From NCBI GenBank assembly GCA_024279425.1, contig JAJRRO010000100.1, positions 62,001-126,000 on the forward strand: a DNA stretch of 64,000 nt, written 5' to 3'. The stretch comes from Bacteroidota bacterium. Lineage in GTDB: Bacteria > Bacteroidota > Bacteroidia > Flavobacteriales > Flavobacteriaceae. How positions within the stretch are numbered: the stretch's first letter is position 1; the number at the start of each line of letters is the position of its first letter. A program made the translations under genes and the position numbers. A model generated the notes under the pieces. It saw only the letters and a list, made by a program, of their open reading frames with translations, made no database searches and was not told the DNA's origin. Shown in pieces: positions 54,501-62,492 of this stretch.

Positions 54501-55298
54501 TACGATGATGGTGACGACCTATGTTTGGGAACTCCAGATGGTGCTGAGGTGGATTTTTCTGGCTGTCAAGTATATAGATTTGCAAATAACAATTTTTCTG
54601 TTTCACTTAATAGTGAAGCCTGTCGTAACAGTAATGATGGATCTATTAATATTTCAGCTTTGACGTCCATGGACTACGAGATAAACATTAATGGAAATGG
54701 GGTTAATGTCAATGATAATTTCACTGATACCTTCACATTAGGAGGTTTAATGTCCGGTACATATGATGTTTGTATTGGTGGTACCGATGGTACCAAGGTG
54801 TACGAGGAACATTGTTTTGAAGTTGTCATTACCCAACCTGATGTTTTGGGTGTGACTTCTAAAACTTCATGGGATGGTAAGTATATGGTACTGTCTTTGC
54901 AGGGTTCTGATTTATATAATATAGAGTTGAATGGAGAAATTATACAAACAACCCAATCTGAGATTACGGTTGATTTAAAAAACGGGAACAATGTCCTTAG
55001 GGTGTTTACCAATTTACCCTGTCAGGGAGTTTATGAAGAAAGTCTATTCTTGTCCGACCGACCTGTTGTATATCCTAACCCGTTTGTGTCCTCAACAAAT
55101 GTATTCTTAGGTACAAATGTTGAAGAAGTGACCGTTGAGGTTTTTGCCTCGGATGGGCGTTTGGTGCTGGCCGAAATCTATCGAGTCAGTGGTAATGAAC
55201 TACTACCTTTGGACCTTTCAATGTGTCCATCTGGAATATATTATGTTAGGTTTAGCGGGGAAAAGATAAAGGGAACATCTAAAGTAGTGAAACAATGA
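51528..55298 (+). CDS. Secreted reprolysin-like metalloprotease with T9SS sorting domain
   Basis: This 1256-aa protein has a signal peptide (to about residue 23), a propeptide and an M12B-type catalytic domain with HEMGHQFGANH near residue 330 (three His zinc ligands and catalytic Glu) and the Met-turn MGYAG. Fibronectin/Ig-like modules follow, then a proprotein-convertase P-like domain (LELDHTYLADLVVKLTSPSG) and an acidic DDDNDGVYDDGDD calcium-type motif. The C-terminal end is a type A T9SS domain (VYPNPF...GRLVLAEIYR...GIYYVRFSG). It is exported to the cell surface. A lipoprotein gene overlaps its stop by 4 bases. Confidence 0.93.
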   Translation: MVSKLRLVFSISILFLSFYGSAQRDYWKQETAGNDLKRHIFKKYKVQRGEVFSFEEGLFREELGDTKNSKSGFRTVGFPNEKGEIVLFAVTETPVFSKELSEKYPSIKSYSGYSLKNNKERLRFSVSHRGIQGMIVHSDNTGNTYLQKAGENRYIVYNHDDDGLVSKEFICATKSSIIQGLSGLAAKPVDDQVLRKFRLAVSASGEYTEYHGGTVADALSAINATMTRVNQIFESDLGVTLELVANNDKIIYTDGETDPYDGNLNTQVQGVITDSIGAPNYDIGHLFHKDVDGGNAGFVAAVCNDNRKGSGYASSQNPVGDTFDLDYVAHEMGHQFGANHTWSFESEGTQVQAEPGSGTTIMGYAGITGVNNVALNGDDYFHYYSILQISDNLKTISCAEEINLANTPPAITSTGNFIIPKSTAFALTGSATDVDVGDVLTYAWEQIDDGVVTQATFGPTNPSGANFRSQRPTTYPTRYFPDLSNVLTGNLTQTNPAVNSAWETVSDVEREFNFAFTVRDNAAGGGQVVSDLINVSVVNNAGPFRITSQSTNQIYTTGTVQNITWDVANTNNAPVNSLAVDILLSIDGGMTFPIILAGGVPNDGNHKIVLPGDPTTMARIMVKAKDNIFFAVNAAEFTIEASEMVLDFNELEYIVCQPNDLVVVFDYETYLGFNEEVTFSVPTPPLGLSISFAPETTTGSTPVTITFGNTGNVPEALYAIEVEATSASITKKVVLDLNVYDDVFPDAVLIAPADGGTDISANTFLEWENAASYSSYEVQVATDIAFTNIIETSAVFFNTYTPIDLLNETAYYWRVKPINGCGEGAFSAPFSFTTVEYNCDNNIAEGLPIIISSTGTPTITSKIPFYEDVPLADINVNLELDHTYLADLVVKLTSPSGTTVVLLSNSCGDLQNINATFDDDALSFDCSGNPAISGMVKPLGSLNSFIGESILGEWTLEINDNAASDGGSLKAFSLDICIEGAFRPDDDNDGVYDDGDDLCLGTPDGAEVDFSGCQVYRFANNNFSVSLNSEACRNSNDGSINISALTSMDYEININGNGVNVNDNFTDTFTLGGLMSGTYDVCIGGTDGTKVYEEHCFEVVITQPDVLGVTSKTSWDGKYMVLSLQGSDLYNIELNGEIIQTTQSEITVDLKNGNNVLRVFTNLPCQGVYEESLFLSDRPVVYPNPFVSSTNVFLGTNVEEVTVEVFASDGRLVLAEIYRVSGNELLPLDLSMCPSGIYYVRFSGEKIKGTSKVVKQ

Positions 55299-55975
55299 GA
55301 ACCATACTACTACTTATATTTGGCGTTCTGTTCATAGGGTGTAAGAAAAAAAACGTTCCTAAGCCTCCTGGTGTAGCCACTTTGGTATTCCCACATAAAG
55401 ATTCTGAATGCACTACAGGACGTGATATAAACCAAAGTACAAGTGAAGTAGAATTTAAATGGATGGCTTCCGACCATACTGAGACCTACGATTTGCGCGT
55501 TACCAATTTGAATACCAATGTTACCCAGACGATCAATACAGCTGCTATTTCGGCTAAACTTCCCATTGCAAAGGGAGAGCCTTTTTCCTGGTTTGTACGT
55601 TCTAAAAACACAAAGGGCACAGCATCGGCCAGCAGTGAAACATGGAGATTTTATAATGCAGGATATCTAACCACTTATGCACCTTTTCCAGCAGAAAATA
55701 TTGAGCCTAAAAACGGAACTTCAATTTTTAAAGATATAAATAACGAGGTGGCCCTGGAATGGCGGGGATCCGATATTGAAAATGATATAGTCAGTTATGA
55801 ACTTTACTTCGCTACAACATCACCTCCTGAAGTTTTGATAGCTTCACCACTGGCCGGTACAAATACTGAAGAAGTAAGTGTTGCATCGAATATGACCTAT
55901 TATTAGCGTGTTGTTACGAAAGATGGGGAAGGTAATACCTCAGATTCTGGAATATTCACCTTTAAGATATTGTAG
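55295..55975 (+). pseudogene. Fibronectin-type III lipoprotein with an amber stop in the last domain
   Basis: The lipobox is FIGC (MRTILLLIFGVLFIGC). Two FnIII-like domains follow (residues 30-118 and 122-226). After YY near residue 203 a TAG (55904-55906) interrupts. The same frame continues RVVTKDGEGNTSDSGIFTFK to a stop at 55973-55975. FnIII domains usually have W here (YYWRV), so a TGG to TAG change is likely. ATGA overlap with the metalloprotease suggests translational coupling. The truncated form may still be exported. Confidence 0.75.
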
Positions 55976-55977
55976 TC

Positions 55978-56604
55978 TTATGTGCCATTGAATTGATTCA
56001 TTGTGATTTTTATACCAGAAAGCACAAACGAATTTATTAATCGGGTAGATTTTTCAATACGTTCTGGAAGCGTATCTATTTCATCCCCATTCCATTCACC
56101 TAGAACATAATCAATTTGTCGGCCTTTGCCAAAATCGGCCCCAACTCCAAACCTCAACCTATTATATATTGTTGTCTGCAGACTTTGCTGTATATCTTTT
56201 AATCCGTTGTGCCCCCCATCACTTCCTTTGGTCTTTAATCGCAATGTCCCAAACCCCAAATTAATATCATCGGTTACAACCAAAAGGTTCTCCATAGGGA
56301 TTTTCTCTTTTTCCATCCAATACTTCAAGGCTTTACCACTTCTGTTCATATAGGTCGAAGGTTTTAGACAAAGGACACTTCTACCTTTAATTTTAAAAGA
56401 ACCCATATCTCCAAGTTTAAGGGTCTCAAAAGTGAATTCCCTTTCCCTTGCCAAGCCATCTAAAATTTTAAAACCGATGTTGTGCCTGGTTTCGGCATAT
56501 TCGGCACCAATATTCCCGAGTCCTACAATCAAGAATTTCTTCATGCTATCTTTTTCTTCTAAAAGTGTTTTGCTGCCAAAAAGGAATTTTAAAAATTGAC
56601 ACAT
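55978..56604 (-). CDS. pth: Peptidyl-tRNA hydrolase
   Basis: This 208-aa enzyme has an N-terminal extension of about 20 residues (MCQFLKFLFGSKTLLEEKD), common in Flavobacteria, before MKKFLIVGLGNIGAEYAETR. Active-site elements are HNIGF (catalytic His), TYMNRSG, DDINL and GSDGGHNGLKD. It releases tRNA from prematurely dropped peptides. The ATG at 56604 gives the flavobacterial start; the codon at 56652 falls in the terminator region. It forms a conserved cluster with rplY and prs. Confidence 0.94.
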   Translation of the reverse strand: MCQFLKFLFGSKTLLEEKDSMKKFLIVGLGNIGAEYAETRHNIGFKILDGLAREREFTFETLKLGDMGSFKIKGRSVLCLKPSTYMNRSGKALKYWMEKEKIPMENLLVVTDDINLGFGTLRLKTKGSDGGHNGLKDIQQSLQTTIYNRLRFGVGADFGKGRQIDYVLGEWNGDEIDTLPERIEKSTRLINSFVLSGIKITMNQFNGT

Positions 56605-56632
56605 ATTGTAGTTCACATTTTGATAAAAATAC

Positions 56633-56677
56633 AAAAGCATCCCGAATCCCAATAATTATCGGGACAGGATGCTTTTT
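56633..56677. terminator. Terminator between rplY and pth
   Basis: AAAAGCATCC pairs with GGATGCTTTTT. The interior holds a second palindrome (CCCAATAATTATCGGG), a hairpin repeat type also seen at 29621. Confidence 0.75.
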
Positions 56678-56696
56678 ATCAAACGTTGAATCTGAT

Positions 56697-57335
56697 TTAT
56701 TCGTTGCTTTCTGCGGCAGCCTCAGCTGGAGCTTCTGCACCTTCAGCAGTTCCTTCTTCTTCCTCGTCTTCATCTTCGGTCTCAACAGCGGTACGGGCAG
56801 TTTTAACCTGTACAACAACCGTGCTATCTGGATGTAAGATAGAGAAATCATCATTTAACAATGATTCTACAGAAATATTTTGCCCAATCTTCAAATTAGA
56901 AATGTCCACATCAAAGAAATCCGGAAGATTGTCTGGTAGGGCTTTGATGGAAAGCTTTCTTTTTCTGAATAATAATCGGCCACCATTTTTAACACCAGGT
57001 GAATTCCCATTTAACCTAACGGGAATGTTCATGGTAACTTCCCTGTCTTTGAATAACTGGTAAAAATCGATATGAATGATTTTATCCGTTACGGGATGAA
57101 ACTGTATATCCTGCATTACAGCATCGATTTTATCACCATTTTCAAACTCGATCAACACAGTGTGCGCGTTGGGAGTGTAAACCAAGTGTCTGAATGCTAA
57201 TTCATTCGCTGAAAAGTGTAATGGTTTTTCTCCTCCGTATACTACGCAAGGAACCTTTCCAGCATTACGTAGGGCCTTCGTCGCCTTTTTGCCCACGCTT
57301 TCTCTTTCTGATCCTTTAATTGTAATTGACTTCAT
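56697..57335 (-). CDS. rplY: Ribosomal protein bL25 (long, Ctc type)
   Basis: This 212-aa protein has the N-terminal L25 5S-rRNA-binding domain ([30 protein letters not shown]) and the TL5 C-terminal domain ([20 protein letters not shown]...[17 protein letters not shown]). A very acidic tail follows ([20 protein letters not shown]). It binds 5S rRNA. It lies 36 bases downstream of prs, as in other Bacteroidota. Confidence 0.95.
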   Translation of the reverse strand: MKSITIKGSERESVGKKATKALRNAGKVPCVVYGGEKPLHFSANELAFRHLVYTPNAHTVLIEFENGDKIDAVMQDIQFHPVTDKIIHIDFYQLFKDREVTMNIPVRLNGNSPGVKNGGRLLFRKRKLSIKALPDNLPDFFDVDISNLKIGQNISVESLLNDDFSILHPDSTVVVQVKTARTAVETEDEDEEEEGTAEGAEAPAEAAAESNE

Positions 57336-57371
57336 TATTATATTTAAAAATTATTGATTTCTTATTATTGT

Positions 57372-58313
57372 CTACATCAAGAATTTTGAACTAATTGATG
57401 TGTTATGATGCACCCTATGCATTACATCTGCAAATAACGGAGCGCAACTCAGTACTTTTACTTTTTTATTTTTTACTTCAACCCGAATCGAATCGGTAAT
57501 GATCAATTCTAACAATTGGGAGTTTTCAATTTTTTCATAGGCATTGCCAGACAATAAACCATGAGTGGTAATTGCCCTTACACTTAAGGCACCGCGTTCC
57601 ATCATTAAATCTGCAGCTTTGGTCAGTGTTCCTGCAGTATCTACCATATCATCAACCAATACCACATTCTTTCCTTTTACATCACCGATGAGTTCCATAT
57701 GCGAAATTACATTGGCTTGGGACCTCTGCTTGTAACAGATAACGACGTCGCTTCCCAATGCCTTGGAGTAGGCATACGCTCTTTTAGAACCTCCCATATC
57801 AGGTGATGCAATAGTCAAATTCTCCAAGTTAAGGTCTCTTAAATAAGGCAAAAACAAAGTGGATGCGAATAAATGATCAACGGGTTTTTCGAAAAACCCT
57901 TGAATTTGATCGGCATGTAAATCCATTGTGATTATCCGCGTTGCTCCGGCGGTCTCTAACATCTTGGCGATTAGTTTGGCAGCTATAGGAACTCGAGGTT
58001 TGTCTTTCCTGTCCTGTCTTGCCCAGCCAAAATACGGCATTACAGCGGTAATGTGTCTGGCAGATGCTCTTTTGGCGGCATCTAACATCAACAACATCTC
58101 CATTAAGTTATCTGAACTAGGGTTGGTTGATCCAATCAAAAAAACGCGTGCACCACGAACAGATTCCTCAAAAGATGGTTGAAACTCACCGTCACTATAT
58201 CTGGAAAATTGTACTTTACCCAAATTGGTCCCATAAGCTTTGGCAATTTTTTCTGCGAGTTCCATACTTTGCGTACAGGCGAAAATCTTTGGTTCAGGTA
58301 CTTGATAAGGCAT
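57372..58313 (-). CDS. prs: Ribose-phosphate pyrophosphokinase
   Basis: This 313-aa enzyme has RYSDGEFQPSFEESVRG, MPYFGWARQDRKDKPR, the metal site DLHADQIQGFF (near residue 134) and the PRPP-binding loop VVLVDDMVDTAGTL (near 222). It makes PRPP for nucleotide, His and Trp synthesis. The start at 58313 (MPYQVPEPKIF) is preferred; a codon at 58334 would add seven residues. A CAAATTTA -7 box precedes it near 58366. Confidence 0.96.
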   Translation of the reverse strand: MPYQVPEPKIFACTQSMELAEKIAKAYGTNLGKVQFSRYSDGEFQPSFEESVRGARVFLIGSTNPSSDNLMEMLLMLDAAKRASARHITAVMPYFGWARQDRKDKPRVPIAAKLIAKMLETAGATRIITMDLHADQIQGFFEKPVDHLFASTLFLPYLRDLNLENLTIASPDMGGSKRAYAYSKALGSDVVICYKQRSQANVISHMELIGDVKGKNVVLVDDMVDTAGTLTKAADLMMERGALSVRAITTHGLLSGNAYEKIENSQLLELIITDSIRVEVKNKKVKVLSCAPLFADVMHRVHHNTSISSKFLM

Positions 58314-58439
58314 ACTTAACGTATTGTTCTTCAAATTATTAAACTCCTTTCCAACAAAGGAGGTGCAAATTTAGAAATTTATTTGAGTTGCTAAAGGATA
58401 AATGTTGTTATTTTTTGAGTGTAAAAAGAAAATATTTAA

Positions 58440-58447
58440 TAGTTTTG
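58440..58447 (+). promoter_or_regulatory. Stable-RNA promoter of the tRNA-Leu locus
   Basis: TAGTTTTG followed by CAGTCCT, 16 bases before the broken tRNA-Leu copy. TTTG lies 22 bases upstream. No promoter is visible directly before the intact tRNA-Leu, so this one may still serve it. Confidence 0.5.
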
Positions 58448-58463
58448 CAGTCCTATTTTTAAC

Positions 58464-58521
58464 TGCCCGAGTGGCAGAACAGGTAAACCTATCTGTCGGT
58501 AGGAAGGCGCGCTGGATGGAA
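58464..58521 (+). pseudogene. Broken tRNA-Leu 5' half with a palindrome in the D loop
   Basis: TGCCCGAGTGGCAGAACAGG then GCGCTGGAT match the start and the anticodon-stem side of tRNA-Leu (compare 58786-58820). Between them, CCTATCTGTCGGTAGGAAGG is a diverged CCTGCCTGTCGGCAGGCAGG-type palindrome. The sequence leaves the tRNA before the anticodon and continues into a GIY-YIG remnant. Confidence 0.65.
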
Positions 58522-58531
58522 TATTGAAAAA

Positions 58532-58776
58532 AATGGTTTGGGTTTATGCCATTTCTAGCTTAAATTACAACTACATTTATGTTGGAATGACGACTAATGT
58601 AAATGTAAGAGTTAAAAGACATAGTAGTGGATGGGAGAGGACCACTAAACCATAATGCTCCATTCAAGTTGATATATGTAGAGGAGTGTGAAAATAGGAT
58701 TGAAGCTCGTAAAAGAGAAAAATATTGGAAATCTAGTGTTGGTAAAGAATAACTCAGAGATTTGATGAAAAAATAA
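58532..58776 (+). pseudogene. Broken GIY-YIG nuclease between two tRNA-Leu copies
   Basis: The first frame reads MVWVYAISSLNYNYIYVGMT then VRVKRHSSGW. After TTKP a 1-base loss near 58652 puts the family C-terminus in another frame (NHNAPFKLIYVEECENRIEA then RKREKYWKSSVGKE). A TAA at about 58750 is followed in frame by LRDLMKK. It thus has at least two lesions. Confidence 0.7.
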
Positions 58777-58785
58777 ATATACTAG

Positions 58786-58866
58786 GCTCGAGTGGCGGAA
58801 CTGGTAGACGCGCTGGATTCAAAATCCAGTTCTTATGGAGTGCGGGTTCGATTCCCGCCTCGAGTA
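58786..58866 (+). tRNA. tRNA-Leu(CAA)
   Basis: GCTCGAG pairs with CTCGAGT, the anticodon arm is CTGGA-TTCAAAA-TCCAG (anticodon CAA), a long variable arm follows as in class II tRNAs, and the T arm is GCGGG-TTCGATT-CCCGC. Discriminator A is present and CCA is not encoded. Confidence 0.95.
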
Positions 58867-58875
58867 CTTAGAGGG

Positions 58876-58904
58876 AAAGCCGAGATTTATATCTCGGCTT
58901 TTTT
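58876..58904 (+). terminator. Terminator of tRNA-Leu
   Basis: AAAGCCGAGAT pairs with ATCTCGGCTTT, followed by T tract. A tandem AGGTACAACAT lies shortly after (about 58910-58931). Confidence 0.9.
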
Positions 58905-59000
58905 ATTTCAGGTACAACATAGGTACAACATTCTATATTGACTTGTTTTCAGTATGGATAAATGTATTTGAATAAAAATGGCTTTTTCTGGAGTAAAAAT

Positions 59001-59044
59001 GACTCATAATCAGAGGGTCCCTGGTTCGAGCCCATGTGGGACCA
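59001..59044 (+). repeat. Orphan tRNA 3' half (anticodon CAU side), att-like
   Basis: GACTCATAATCAGAGGGTCC and CTGGTTCGAGCCC then GTGGGACCA give the 3' side of an anticodon arm with CTCATAA loop, a T arm and the acceptor 3' strand, but no 5' half is present. Such fragments mark sites where an element integrated into a tRNA gene. A weak terminator hairpin (59055-59085) follows. A second T-arm-like piece (GAGGTCCCCAGTTCGA) occurs near 59166. Confidence 0.55.
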
Positions 59045-59183
59045 TTTCATTACCAAGTAGTTACAATAAATGTAACTGCTTTTTTATTTTTACCGCGTGC
59101 TTTCAGCGTGCTTTTTTTGAATTCAATTGTTTGTGATTTCTTTTCTTGATCTCATTCTTTTAGGTAAGAGGTCCCCAGTTCGA

Positions 59184-59498
59184 CACTGATATTCTCCACC
59201 AAGCAGTTCTCGGAGATGAGATTGTCTTGGCAAATGGGGTTTGGCAAGATGCGCAAATCGTATTTTTTGCAGAAGGCAAAAAGGACCAACCGATTACCCT
59301 ACGGGCCGAAACTCCCGGAGAAGTGTTTATCGAAGGGAGATCTTACCTTCGGCTTGGGGAGAATGTTTAACCGTTGATGGCCTGTACTTTCGAAACGGTT
59401 ATTCCTCCTCAAGCTCAATAATTAGTTATAGAGTTGGCAAGGACAGTGTAGCCAACAACAGTAATCAACATCACAAAAAAGCTGAGGTCAGCATATAA
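59184..59498 (+). pseudogene. Fragment of a PL6-type (alginate lyase / chondroitinase B) polysaccharide lyase
   Basis: Without a start codon the frame reads LGDEIVLANGVWQDAQIVFF, then KKDQPITLRAETPGEVFIEG and RSYLRLGENV, followed by a frame change near 59366. The text LTVDGLYFRNGYSSSSSIIS then YRVGKDSVANN follows, ending at 59498. These are the first coils of the PL6 beta-helix. The signal peptide, the catalytic half and the frame are all lost. Confidence 0.75.
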
Positions 59499-59555
59499 CT
59501 TAGAAACTCCTGTTGCTTTCTATTTCATTCATCTTTTCTGGTTTTGATTTACTTC

Positions 59556-59810
59556 CTATTCTGTGCCCCATGTTCCTGCCATCATGGCTCCCCAAAGTCC
59601 ATTTTTACGGGCATCGTTATGCTCTGGGTCTTCTTCATCTGTAATCAAGGAATGTTGTGCGTCTCCTAGTTCGTCAACGGCAACTGCCCAAACTTTTCTG
59701 GCACTTTTAGCCTCTTCCAAAACCTTTATTGTTTGGGAGTGGACTCTACTGAAATCAGTTTTAATTATTTTTTCATCTGGCATTTCCCCCAATATCATTT
59801 TCAACACCAT
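59556..59810 (-). pseudogene. Fragment of a DUF5060/apiosidase-like glycoside hydrolase
   Basis: The 84-residue frame contains FSRVHSQTIKVLEEAKSARK, WAVAVDELGDAQHS and NDARKNGLWGAMMAGTWGTE. It matches the region of putative collagen-binding/DUF5060 glycosidases that reads ..HSQTIKWVE..WVVANDEQG..D.RKxVLWGNLMAGGAGVE. Both ends of the expected protein are missing. Confidence 0.6.
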
Positions 59811-59974
59811 ACCGTAACAGATATAACGTTAGTTGGCCTATTTCAATAAGGGATGAATCTGGAAATAGACAAAATTATCAAGAAAATACCTGCGACAATT
59901 TCAATTTTCTATCGTTGTAATCGGCGAACTCGATTACTATCTTTAGTTCGGAATTAAAAGAAATATGATCAGTT

Positions 59975-61459
59975 ATGAAAAATATTAATAGGAGGATCTT
60001 CATACGCAATACGGTTTACTCAGGATTAAGTGCTTCAATTATGCCCGCACAGCTAATAGCCAAAGATGCTGTAACGGATGATGAGGCCACGCCAGAATCA
60101 TCGACAGAAACCACTCGTAAAAAGAAGGTTATTGTTGCGGGAGCAGGGATTAGCGGGCTTTGTTGCGCGTATGAATTGATGAAAAAGGGGCACGAGGTTG
60201 TAGTGTTGGAAGCTTCGGGACGTTATGGCGGTGCCGTGCTTTCGGTACATGATGGTCTTGCCGATGGCCTCTATGCGGACTTTGGCGCTGAAAATTTTAC
60301 CAAACCAGGCTATGAAAATTACTGGAAGTATATTGAAGAGTTTAAGCTTTCTGTCCTCCCTTATTTTCATCGGGAAAATATATTGACACGCATAGATGGC
60401 GTTTGGCAGACAGATGAAATACAAAAGGAAGCATACAACGTAAGGGTTAGACAATTAGGAGGGTTTAACAAAAGAGAAACACAATTTCTTTTATCCAATC
60501 CTTCGTCTGACTTACAGTTACTTTACCTAGAACCCTATTTTGATAAATTTATAGATGAATACAAGCCTTTTGGCATTGGTTATGACCACCTTGAAAATAC
60601 ATCAATCTCAGAAATCTATAAAAAAGAAGGCGCATCAAAGGCAGCTATCACCATTTTAGACGGGGACAAAACATCTGCTCTTTACGGTATATGGCAAGCT
60701 TATATAATGAATAAGCGCGGATATGATAAGAAATTAAAACTATTTCGTCTTGAAGGAGGAAATCAAGTATTGACTGATGCATTAGGACGGCGCTTAGGAT
60801 CAAGAGTAAAGCTTGATTGTAAAATTTTGGAGATCGAAAATAGTGAAACAGGAGTGAAAGTGAAATATAAGGAGTTTGGAGAAACAAAGGAGATGTCTGC
60901 TGATTTTATGGCGTGCTGCCTACGCACCACCGCGCTTAAAAAAATTCTTGTTACTCCAACTTTACCACCTCAAAAACAATTTGTATTTGATAACCTTGCA
61001 TATGACCAAAAAACAAGAATTGTCTTTCAAGCAAGGTCTAAATTCTGGTTGGAGGATAACATAAGTATCAATTTAACTTTTAATCATCCAGCACTTCTCA
61101 AGATTTGGCAAGTAGCAGATGAAGTAGCTACTGACAGGGTTTCTTTAATGGCTGTGGCACCTGGTGGAACTAACCCTTTACGAACACTAGAAGCCTTTAA
61201 GGAATTATACCCCGGCAAAAAATCAAATATTAACATTGAGCAGGCCTTAGTGAAGGATTGGTCAAGCGATCAATTCGTACACGGCTGCGAACGACATGGT
61301 TTTTCAGGATTGGGAGAGTTATCAAAATATTGGCCTCATATTATGACGGTCCATGGCCGAATTCATTTTGGAGGTGCCCATACGGATAATAGAAGCTGGG
61401 GAATGGAGGCAGCTACGAATTCTGCTATCAGGGTAGCCTTGGAAATCGAAAAAGCTTAA
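59975..61459 (+). CDS. FAD-dependent amine oxidoreductase, Tat-exported
   Basis: This 494-aa protein has an N-terminal RRIFIRN that resembles a Tat signal. The dinucleotide-binding motif VIVAGAGISGLCCAYELMKK..VVVLEASGRYGG (near residue 50) and DFGAENF follow. The C-terminal FAD segment HFGGAHTDNRSWGMEAATNS lies near residue 467. Members of the flavin monoamine oxidase family oxidise amines or related substrates. The next gene, a cytochrome c lipoprotein, starts 11 bases later and could accept its electrons. Confidence 0.85.
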   Translation: MKNINRRIFIRNTVYSGLSASIMPAQLIAKDAVTDDEATPESSTETTRKKKVIVAGAGISGLCCAYELMKKGHEVVVLEASGRYGGAVLSVHDGLADGLYADFGAENFTKPGYENYWKYIEEFKLSVLPYFHRENILTRIDGVWQTDEIQKEAYNVRVRQLGGFNKRETQFLLSNPSSDLQLLYLEPYFDKFIDEYKPFGIGYDHLENTSISEIYKKEGASKAAITILDGDKTSALYGIWQAYIMNKRGYDKKLKLFRLEGGNQVLTDALGRRLGSRVKLDCKILEIENSETGVKVKYKEFGETKEMSADFMACCLRTTALKKILVTPTLPPQKQFVFDNLAYDQKTRIVFQARSKFWLEDNISINLTFNHPALLKIWQVADEVATDRVSLMAVAPGGTNPLRTLEAFKELYPGKKSNINIEQALVKDWSSDQFVHGCERHGFSGLGELSKYWPHIMTVHGRIHFGGAHTDNRSWGMEAATNSAIRVALEIEKA

Positions 61460-61482
61460 TCATCGAGTTAATGAACAACGTT

Positions 61483-62316
61483 ATGAAGTACATTTTCATT
61501 TTCTCAATAATATTAGCTGGTTGCAGACCAAATAATATGGATTTATCTATAGAAAACGCCTTTTACTCAGGGTTTTCTAAAAGTTATGGTTATAGAGGGA
61601 ATGCAAATCTAACAGGGGCTTTGATGGTAATTTGGCCCAAAAATGTTTCTTATGACAAAACACAGGAAATTCGTCCTCCAAAGGTAAAAATACTTCTATC
61701 TCAAAAGAATGAAGAACTCTATACCTGGCATGAGTATGTGCGTTACTCTATAGATGTATTGGACACAATAGATGGGGACTCTAAGTACAGTGAGATTAAT
61801 GTCACTGAAGTGGTTTTAGAAATAGAATTTTTGCCAATTACAGAAGGTAAAGAGTTAAATGAAGAAGAAATAAAAGATAAAATTAAAATAACTGAAAAGG
61901 AACCTGAACATATAGGACTGTCATTAATGAAATATTCAACTTGTTTTAGCTGTCATGCAGATAAAACAAAACATACAGGCCCATCGTTTTCCGAAATTGC
62001 TGAGAGATATGAAAATACCCCAAGTAATGTTGAATCACTTGCGGGTTCTATTTTAGAGGGTTCCAAAGGGGTATGGGGTAGTGAGTGGATGTCTTCAAAT
62101 CCCGATTTAACAATACTGGAAACTGAACGGATAGCAACATTTATCCTTAACCAAGGGGCAAAGAAAAATAACTGGATTTTACCTGGCCTGGAAGGAACTT
62201 TTCGGATAATACAAAAGCCCGAAAATGAAGTCAAAGGATTATATGTTCTGACAGCAAGCTATACATCTGCTTCGAAAATGAGAGGACAGCATTCTGTCAT
62301 ACTGAACATTCGATAA
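61483..62316 (+). CDS. c-type cytochrome lipoprotein
   Basis: This 277-aa protein has a lipobox (MKYIFIFSIILAGC), a beta-rich domain of about 125 residues and a class I cytochrome c domain with the haem motif CFSCH (near residue 153) and a probable Met ligand at EWMSSN. A short C-terminal beta segment ends it. It is likely anchored in the periplasm. Tight linkage to the FAD oxidoreductase suggests electron transfer from that enzyme. The ATG at 61483 directly starts the signal; 61471 would add four residues. Confidence 0.85.
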   Translation: MKYIFIFSIILAGCRPNNMDLSIENAFYSGFSKSYGYRGNANLTGALMVIWPKNVSYDKTQEIRPPKVKILLSQKNEELYTWHEYVRYSIDVLDTIDGDSKYSEINVTEVVLEIEFLPITEGKELNEEEIKDKIKITEKEPEHIGLSLMKYSTCFSCHADKTKHTGPSFSEIAERYENTPSNVESLAGSILEGSKGVWGSEWMSSNPDLTILETERIATFILNQGAKKNNWILPGLEGTFRIIQKPENEVKGLYVLTASYTSASKMRGQHSVILNIR

Positions 62317-62492
62317 GAATCTGTAAATATTCATCAAATCTTACCTCCTTCTATTTTTTAAGTCTTCTTAGATTCAAGTCATAAACGTAACGATTCCATT
62401 ATTGTTGATTGCGTTTATTACTTGAATCTAAGCCCGAAGAATCTTGAATTTTCTTATAAGCTACTTGGGGTTCTTTATAAAATAAATTCATA

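Noticed and set aside
59241-59366. N-terminal part of an 85-aa plus ORF (MARCANRIF...)
   Set aside because: It is a shadow of the PL6 frame; only the part after the frame change belongs to the lyase fragment.
62399-62491. A 30-aa minus-strand ORF after the isomerase
   Set aside because: It has no recognisable motif or promoter, so it cannot be told from chance.
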